Shown here one piece after another: positions 58,101 to 64,000 of a DNA stretch of 64,000 nucleotides (the stretch's first letter is position 1; each line of letters opens with the position of its first letter). The position numbers and the translations under genes are program-made. The notes below the pieces were generated by a model. That model saw nothing but the letters and a program-made list of their open reading frames with translations. It had not been told where the DNA came from and ran no database searches. The DNA lies in NCBI GenBank assembly GCA_030063045.1, contig JAQSEB010000107.1, positions 372,001 to 436,000 of the forward strand, in the 5' to 3' direction. The DNA is from Pratylenchus scribneri. Its lineage: Eukaryota; Nematoda; Chromadorea; Rhabditida; Pratylenchidae.

Positions 58101-61100
58101 TTAATCTTCTGGAAAATTTTAATTAGTTACTAAGATTTAATATATTTAATTTTACGGAACTATTTAATTATTTAAAGATTAATTTACCAAAAATTTTAAA
58201 ATTGTTAATAATGTTAAAATTTAGTCCTTTTCATTTTTTAAAAACGCACAAATACGGTTTTAGATTCCATTTTTGAATATTTTTCCTTACAATTAATTAA
58301 ACTCTTTTTTATTAAAACAAGACAATTTGATTTTTATAAAAATGCCATGGCCAGTTTATGATCAAAAATAAAATGTAAAGGAAAATATTTAAAAATACCG
58401 AAAAAAAAACCATAAGGGTTTATAACAATTCAGAAGTTTATTCTAGACCACTAAACCATATACCCATTCGATAGATCTCTCAGATCGAGAGACATCTTTT
58501 GCTAATGATTTGGCGTGGATTTAATCAATTTTTAATGAGTTTTGAACCAAAAACTGGCAACGGTTCAAACGGTTTAATACACTTAATTTTTGATCAAACC
58601 ATGACAAAAAAAACCATTCGACGCGTCTCGACGAGATCTATCGATTGGGTTTAGGGTTTGTTGGTTTAGGACAAACCATTGAACCGTTATAAACTTTTCG
58701 CCATTTGCAATTTTTTTTTTCGTCAAATTTAATACCATCCGGAAAGGAAACTATAATAAAAATGATAACAATTGTAATTGTTAAATAATTGCAGACCCAC
58801 AATTGGCCATTCCTCCGTATATTTCATTGAATGATGCCATTGAAATGTTGGTCAAAAAATGCCCCTCCTTCAAATGCGCCCCATTGCCCATCCAATATGA
58901 AATGGTTTCAATCACACAATTGATGAAGTCAAAATATTTGAAACCAACAAATCTTTTCCCGATACAAAATCATGATCCTTCATTCATTGAACTCTTCCAT
59001 TCCAATGTGCAAGCAATCAAATACATCGATTCATTCTTCACAAAAATGGCCGATTTCATGCAAAAATATCCATATTGTTTCAGGCAAATTCCACAAAAGA
59101 CTAATTCTTATTTTAATTTTTCTTCTTTACAGCAATGAACTTTTTACGAGTTTTGGTGAAAAATATGCAAATGCAAAAATTTGCCAACAAAAATATTATC
59201 AGAATTTACAAAAATGTCGGAATACATTGGAAATGGATAAATTGGAACATTCTAACGAATTACTGGAAGAACAGGAGAAAATATCAACATTGATATATGA
59301 AATGCAGCCATTATTCCGAAAAATTAAATTGGCAGAATTATTGAAAGAAAAGGGTGGGGAAAATAAACAAATATTATTAATTGAAATTGAAAATGATGGT
59401 TCAGATGTTCCCTATTTTGGTAATGGGAATTTCCATTTGGAAAAAGTAATGGAGAAATGTCACCAAAAAACATGTTTTGTTTTCTTCTGTTCTGGTGATG
59501 AGGAATTGGCACAAAATTCACCAAATCAACAACTTTTTCTTCCAATTAATTGAACGAGGAGAACAATGCATTTTTGTCGATATGGAATTGATTGATTTGG
59601 CGGAGCCGAGATAAACATCGGTTACCAAATATAGAAATGGCCAAGAAATGGTGGAGGATTATTTAAAGGTTGGCGGGAAATATGTATTTAATATAATATT
59701 AATTAAATAATTGTAGGAAGAAGAACGAAAATTGAATTGTTGTGTTGCCAAAATTCAGAATGTGGCCGAAAAAATTGATGAGAGTGTCTATACCTCCCTA
59801 TCAGAATTTCTTGTCAATTTTGAATGTACCTGCCCAAAGGCCAACAAATTTGATGGAAATTGTTCGGATGAGGAATTCCTTTGGGAATGCGATGATTGTG
59901 GCCAATTTTTGGCCATCCAAAATCAGACAAATCAATTCGGCGATTATTTTTATTGTCAATGTGGACGAAATCCGGTTGAAAACATTCAATTTCGATGCAA
60001 ATACAAAGATCAACATGGCAGTGAATTTTTGCCTTTCCCGAGAGAAACTTTGGGCTCAATTTTTGGCCAGTTTAACTTTGGCGAAAAAAATATTTTGATA
60101 TTGGGCGAAACGGGTGTTGGAAAATCGACATGGATAAATGCGTTGGCCAATTATATGACATACCGGAATCTAGATGATGCCCTTCAAGTATTTAAATGAA
60201 TTTAAATTAAATTTTTGATTAAATTGCAGATGGACAATCCAATTTGCTTGATTCCTTCACAATTCACAATTGCTGACGAAAAAATGAATTCGAAATTAGT
60301 TCAAATTGGCCAGGCAGATGAAAATGGGGACGAAATATTGAAAATTGGGAAATCAGCAACTAAAAGACCAAAAGCCCACATTTTCCCATATAAAGGTACA
60401 AAAAGTTCATAAAATTATGGGAAAATGTAAGAATTATTTCAGGCGGTAAAATCCGATTGATTGATACACCTGGAATTGGGGATACAGAAGGAATTGATGA
60501 GGACAAAGCAAATTTCGCCAGCACTTTGTCCTACATTGCCAATTTTGAAGAACTTCACGGGATTTGTATTTTACTTAAACCGAACAATGCCCGTCTTTCG
60601 CTCATATTCCGATATTGTGTCAACGAATTGTTAACTCATTTGCACAAAAATGCCGCTAGAAACATCAATTTTTGCTTCACAAATACACGTGCTACTTTGT
60701 TTAAACCAGGTCGAAAAATTTAGATTAAATTAATTAAAATATTTTTGAAAATTATTTCAGGCGACACTCTTGCATCACTTAAAGAACTTTTGGACCAAAT
60801 GGAACAAAATCAGGGTGTGAGAATTGAGTTGAACCCGGACACGGTATTTTGTATGGACAATGAGGCATTCCGATTCATTTGTGCCGCTCGCAATAATATC
60901 AAATTCGATGGGAAGGATCAGGCAAATTTTGCCGACAGCTGGCGACGTTCAGAGACCGAAACCAATCGCCTTTTGGCCCGAATTAATTCTTTGACTCCTC
61001 ACACAACAAAGGAAACTGGTCAATCCTAATTTTTAAATATTGTTTTTATTAAATCTTTTTTTGCAGTTTCTCTTAATGAGGCACGTCGAATAATCACAAC

Positions 61101-62902
61101 ATTGTCCCAGCCTATTGCCAGTATTGCCAAAATAATACAAGTGAGCCAGAGGTCAAATTTATTAAAATAATTGACCGAATTTAGGACAATATAACGAAAA
61201 TGGCCGACGAGAAGAAAAGATTGGCCACATTGACCGAGGCGGAGGTGGATCTTCAAAAAAAGCTGATGACCCCGTTCATTTACATCAAGTACATTATTTT
61301 GCCATTCCCTCAAACAATTTGTGGTTCAAAAACATGCACTGAAATGCGAATTGACCCAAATGGGACGCCGTATCTTTTCAACAAAGTAAGTCATAATCTG
61401 AATATTTTTTCGCAATATTCAAATTTAGTCTATTTGTCATGATGTTTGCTTCGATGGTGGACGAATTGAGAACCAAAACCAGTTCTCAAATCAACTGCTT
61501 CGATCGTGCATGATATTCAGAGAATCAAAAATGAAATGCAGTGTAAATATACTAAATGGAGAATAAATTTTGGCTTACGCTTCAATTTGGCGCTGTTTAT
61601 AATAATAACCCATCAAGGACTGAAATAATTTTTTTATTATTTTGAAAATATTAATTTAAAGAGCAGCAGACTGTTGGTAATATTATAAGGATAATATTTT
61701 TATGGGTCTAATAAATTAATTTGACGAAATTCTTTCGTGTCGAAAAATATTATTTTTTAGGCCATATAACTTGGCCAAATTAGACTTCTTTAGAATACCC
61801 TAACCCTTAGCCTTTAGTCCCTAATTCCATCCTACCCTGAACCTAACCCTGAGCCCTATTACCTAATTAGGGCCAAGTTATATAGCCTCAAAAAATAATG
61901 TTTTTGACATGAAAGAATTTCGGCATATTAATTATTTATTTCGACAAATTAATATTATCTCGTAATATTTTTAAATTGGTGCACAATTGATGAAATTATG
62001 GCCAAAAACTATGGAAAAATTCACTAATCCAAAGTAAAGGATATTTTTTAAAAAATCTGGGACATTAAAAAATTTTGAACCAATTTAAATGAAATGAATA
62101 TACTTGGTTAACCAACAATCTGTTCTTTTAAATTGATAGTAAAATTATCAAAATTATTCTGTCCTTTATGTATTATTATGAACGGTACCAAGTTGGGCCA
62201 CTCCTATAATTTTGAATGGAAAAATGATAATTCAACAGATATGTGGATGCCCTTGGTTTGATCATGTGAGCACACAGTTTAAGCAAATGGAATGCACGGA
62301 AATGGTGGAGGATGTGAATGTGAAAAAATGGTTGGAAGAAGGAAAGGACAAAAAGGTGGCAATCCAAATGGCGATCCAAAATGCATCGAAACTAGTGAAA
62401 TTATTTGAAGCAGAACAACGGAAAATCAACGAGATTGCCGCCCGTTTTGGGGCGTTCTTGAAGCGACATGCCCTAATGTCTTACAATGATGCCATCCAAG
62501 CATATGTGGAATTGGCAATTCGTGATGCAAAACAAATTGCTGAAGAAACGAAAGATTTTCGAAAAGTTGAAGGATTGGAGGTGAATATAGTGAGCGGTTG
62601 CGCGCTGGGCTCAGAGGTGCGACGAAAGGATGGAACATTGGGGATGGAAATTTGAATGGGTCTGGGAAATTGGGTAAAGACTCTTTGGTCATGACTCATT
62701 TGAATTAACGAAAGGAATAAATAAAAACATTTATCTCATTCTCAGCTATGAAATTGACAAGTCCCAACTCTCGGCTCAACTGATCCGAGAAAATCATTCG
62801 TCTTCATTTGTGAAGGGGAAAGGGCGGTACAATGAATATAATGGAAAAATGACATTGAATGAGGGGGATAGTTTGTGCCTTCCGCTTTGGGCTAATTCGT
62901 GA
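55158..62902 (+). CDS. PB1 + SNTX-like + P-loop GTPase multidomain protein
   Basis: Exons: 55158-55299, 55384-55509, 56571-56769, 56905-57112, 57183-57317, 57365-57529, 57571-57679, 58795-59083, 59133-59668, 59717-60187, 60230-60395, 60443-60709, 60761-61018, 61067-61140, 61185-61385, 61429-61542, 61739 excluded, 62239-62580, 62762-62902; about 1,313 codons. Exons 1-2 form a PB1 domain (FKIKLNHFGKVRIL; acidic OPCA-like DDNDKVILECDSSFEEF). Exons 4-9 resemble the N-terminal half of the SNTX family (THVVKTIIYG motif, then a DAIEML segment and helices). Exon 10 has a C..C-type zinc-ribbon-like region and the P-loop GETGVGKST; exon 12 has switch II DTPGIGD and a G4-like FTNTRAT. Exons 15-17 are Cys/His-rich with a coiled coil. 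Intron 8 is GC-AG. Exon 9 holds a one-base shift near 59515 (A4 run) and an in-frame TAA at 59611, so it may be inactive. The GTPase class resembles AIG1/GIMAP-like families; function unknown. Confidence 0.78.
57748..58794. other. Intron 7 of the PB1-GTPase gene downstream of the repeat array
   Basis: Unique AT-rich sequence from the end of the 8-kb repeats to exon 8. It contains the fold-back element at about 58400-58745 and nothing else I can name. Confidence 0.6.
58400..58745. mobile_element. Fold-back element in PB1-GTPase intron 7
   Basis: Right arm CAAATTTAATACCATCCGG with TAAACTTTTCGCCATTTGC; left arm GGGTTTATAACAATTCAG. The core has CGATAGATCTCTCAG and GACGAGATCTATCG facing each other. 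It is the same family as the elements at 13.6 and 15.2 kb. It lies immediately upstream of exon 8. Confidence 0.75.
61716..61945. mobile_element. Fold-back element with CCCTAACCC-like centre
   Basis: Left arm TTTGACGAAATTCTTTCGTG, ATTATTTTTTAGGCCATATA, ACTTGGCCAAATTAG. The right arm is the near-perfect complement (CTAATTAGGGCCAAGTTATA, AAAAATAATG, AAAGAATTTCGGCATATTAA). The loop contains ACCCTAACCCTTAGCC and CTGAACCTAACCCTGAGCCC. It lies in the intron before exon 17 of the PB1-GTPase gene. Confidence 0.8.
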
Positions 62903-63635
62903 TTTGTGTGTCAACCAAATTTCCCTTACAACTCCCCCCTTCCAAAAGATCGTCCACGATCTTCAAATTTTATTTTGTGCAAATTAGTTTTTTTTTTTTT
63001 TGAATGCTCTTTCATTTTTTTTTTTGACAAGCATGATTTGAGAGGATTGATTGAAAGGAAGAAGAGGGAAAAGTGGGTCAATCTCTTCGTCATGCGCACC
63101 CTTCACTCCAGCGCGGTGTCCGCTCGGTTGTCCGTGTATTAAACGGAGAACACTTCCACCATTGAGATGGCGAGCTCGACCCTTTGCGCACCAAATACTT
63201 TTCGAACAGGGAGCTATCAGAGCATTTTGAGCTGGTCGCGTGGGGAATGTCCACCGCCAACTCTGCCTGCTTTCTCCTTATGCATTTCTGCATCATTTCC
63301 ATTTTACTCAGCATTGGCTGGAGATCCACATCGCAAAATCCCCAAGATTTCCCATTTAGAAAATATTGGGCAATAGACAAAATAAATTTGCTTGTATTTT
63401 TTTTTGTTCATTTTTTTATGAGCATTTTCTTTTCATTTTTTTTTGCACATTTTTTTATTTTATATATTTTTTTTTGAATTGTCCGAAAGAGAGTTGTTTA
63501 GGATGGGGGGGTTGACTTGACACATTTCATCAAAATTTTGCCCAAAAAGGAAAACGTCAAACCATTTTGTTTTGGAGGGAAAATTGTCTTTTGGCATTGG
63601 CACATTTTTCACATTTCACATTCCATTCCAATTTC
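62903..63635. other. Intergenic region between convergent genes, partly GC-rich
   Basis: After the GTPase gene stop comes T-rich DNA with several T runs of 9-12. Bases 63085-63360 are clearly GC-richer and open in most frames on both strands; the best plus-strand frame (ELDPLRTKYFSNRELSEHF, then a hydrophobic stretch) has an in-frame stop just upstream and no splice support. It could be a gene remnant. No confident call. Confidence 0.35.
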
Positions 63636-64000
63636 TCATCGGCGACCATTGTCCCGGCTTTTGCTCCGTCCATTTCCTCGGTCATATGCCGGCCCATTTC
63701 CACCACCACGGTGTCCACCATTTCCATTCCCGGCACCACGAATCGGCCCTGGTCTGCCCCCGCGCTGTCCATTTCCGTTTTCAGTTCCACTGGGTCCAGG
63801 CATATTGGGGAATTCATTTTCAAATCGCCGGCTCCGGGCCTGAAAATATGGAGTGTAGCGCGAGTAGCCACCCTTTGGTTTTTCCCCATCCCTGAACTTG
63901 CGTGACACCACAATCCTTTTGTCCTTGTCCACCAAATTCCCTCTTTTGTCGTACATCACCCCTCTGCGGATAAAATCCGGATCCACCACGGTGGTCAAGT
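63636..64000 (-). CDS. C-terminal part of a Gly/Arg-rich protein, partial
   Basis: Open to the right window edge, ending with a stop at 63636-63638. The N-terminal part visible is mixed and charged (VDPDFIRRGVMYDKRGNLVD, GGYSRYTPYFQARSRRF). The C-terminal 50 residues are Gly/Asn/Arg-rich (GNGNGGHRGGGNGPAYDRGN), like RGG-type RNA-binding tails. GC content is markedly higher than elsewhere, supporting real coding sequence. I do not recognise the family. Start and upstream exons lie outside the window. Confidence 0.6.
   Translation of the reverse strand, partial: LTTVVDPDFIRRGVMYDKRGNLVDKDKRIVVSRKFRDGEKPKGGYSRYTPYFQARSRRFENEFPNMPGPSGTENGNGQRGGRPGPIRGAGNGNGGHRGGGNGPAYDRGNGRSKSRDNGRR

Noticed and set aside
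63090..63477. Overlapping ORFs on both strands in a GC-richer patch
   Set aside because: Three to four frames are open at once, none has splice sites, and the most protein-like frame has an upstream in-frame stop.

Overview
This is a stretch of a eukaryotic nuclear genome, most probably a nematode. It is about 70% AT, its genes are split by many introns (often 40-60 nt) ending in TTTCAG or TTTTAG, exons are short, one intron is GC-AG, and there are small secreted-protein families, a MATH/BTB-like pair and a nematode-style secreted S1 protease. The phylum rests on gene structure and protein style, not on a search. A tylenchid (plant-parasite-like) lineage is possible but unproven.

Layout. 0.5-24 kb holds three diverged paralogues (here A, B, C) of a secreted helical protein family I cannot name, all on the minus strand (579-5340, 16381-19892, 21394-23838). 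Two plus-strand secreted genes lie between A and B: a trypsin-like serine protease with an unusual specificity pocket (6945-11058) and a PPPDE-type putative thiol peptidase with a signal peptide (12037-15088). 25-30.6 kb carries a BTB protein and a MATH-like protein on the minus strand, separated by a 44-bp minisatellite that is bracketed by two GC-rich hairpins. 30.6-33.8 kb shows no convincing gene. 33840-57747 is one roughly 8-kb unit repeated three times in tandem, almost identical between copies. The unit contains the first seven exons of a large plus-strand gene; only the last copy runs on into the remaining exons (58795-62902). That gene joins a PB1 domain, a region resembling the N-terminal half of the SNTX family, and a P-loop GTPase with Cys-rich segments on both sides. 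The right edge holds the C-terminal end of a Gly/Arg-rich protein on the minus strand.

The non-genic DNA is dominated by short inverted-repeat (fold-back, MITE-like) elements of at least six families and by minisatellites. One element family is especially informative. One copy is flanked by a 9-bp target duplication, as in Mutator-like elements. Two copies interrupt coding exons, and splice sites at or near their ends would remove them as introns with the frame kept. In others the core has expanded into a 46-bp minisatellite. Many of the longer introns in the window contain a fold-back element or a minisatellite array.

Gene models were built by hand from splice signals and reading phase. Summed exon lengths are exact multiples of three for family copy B (446 codons) and the PPPDE gene (341 codons). 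They are off by an amount equal to a visible indel for copy A and for the PB1-GTPase gene.
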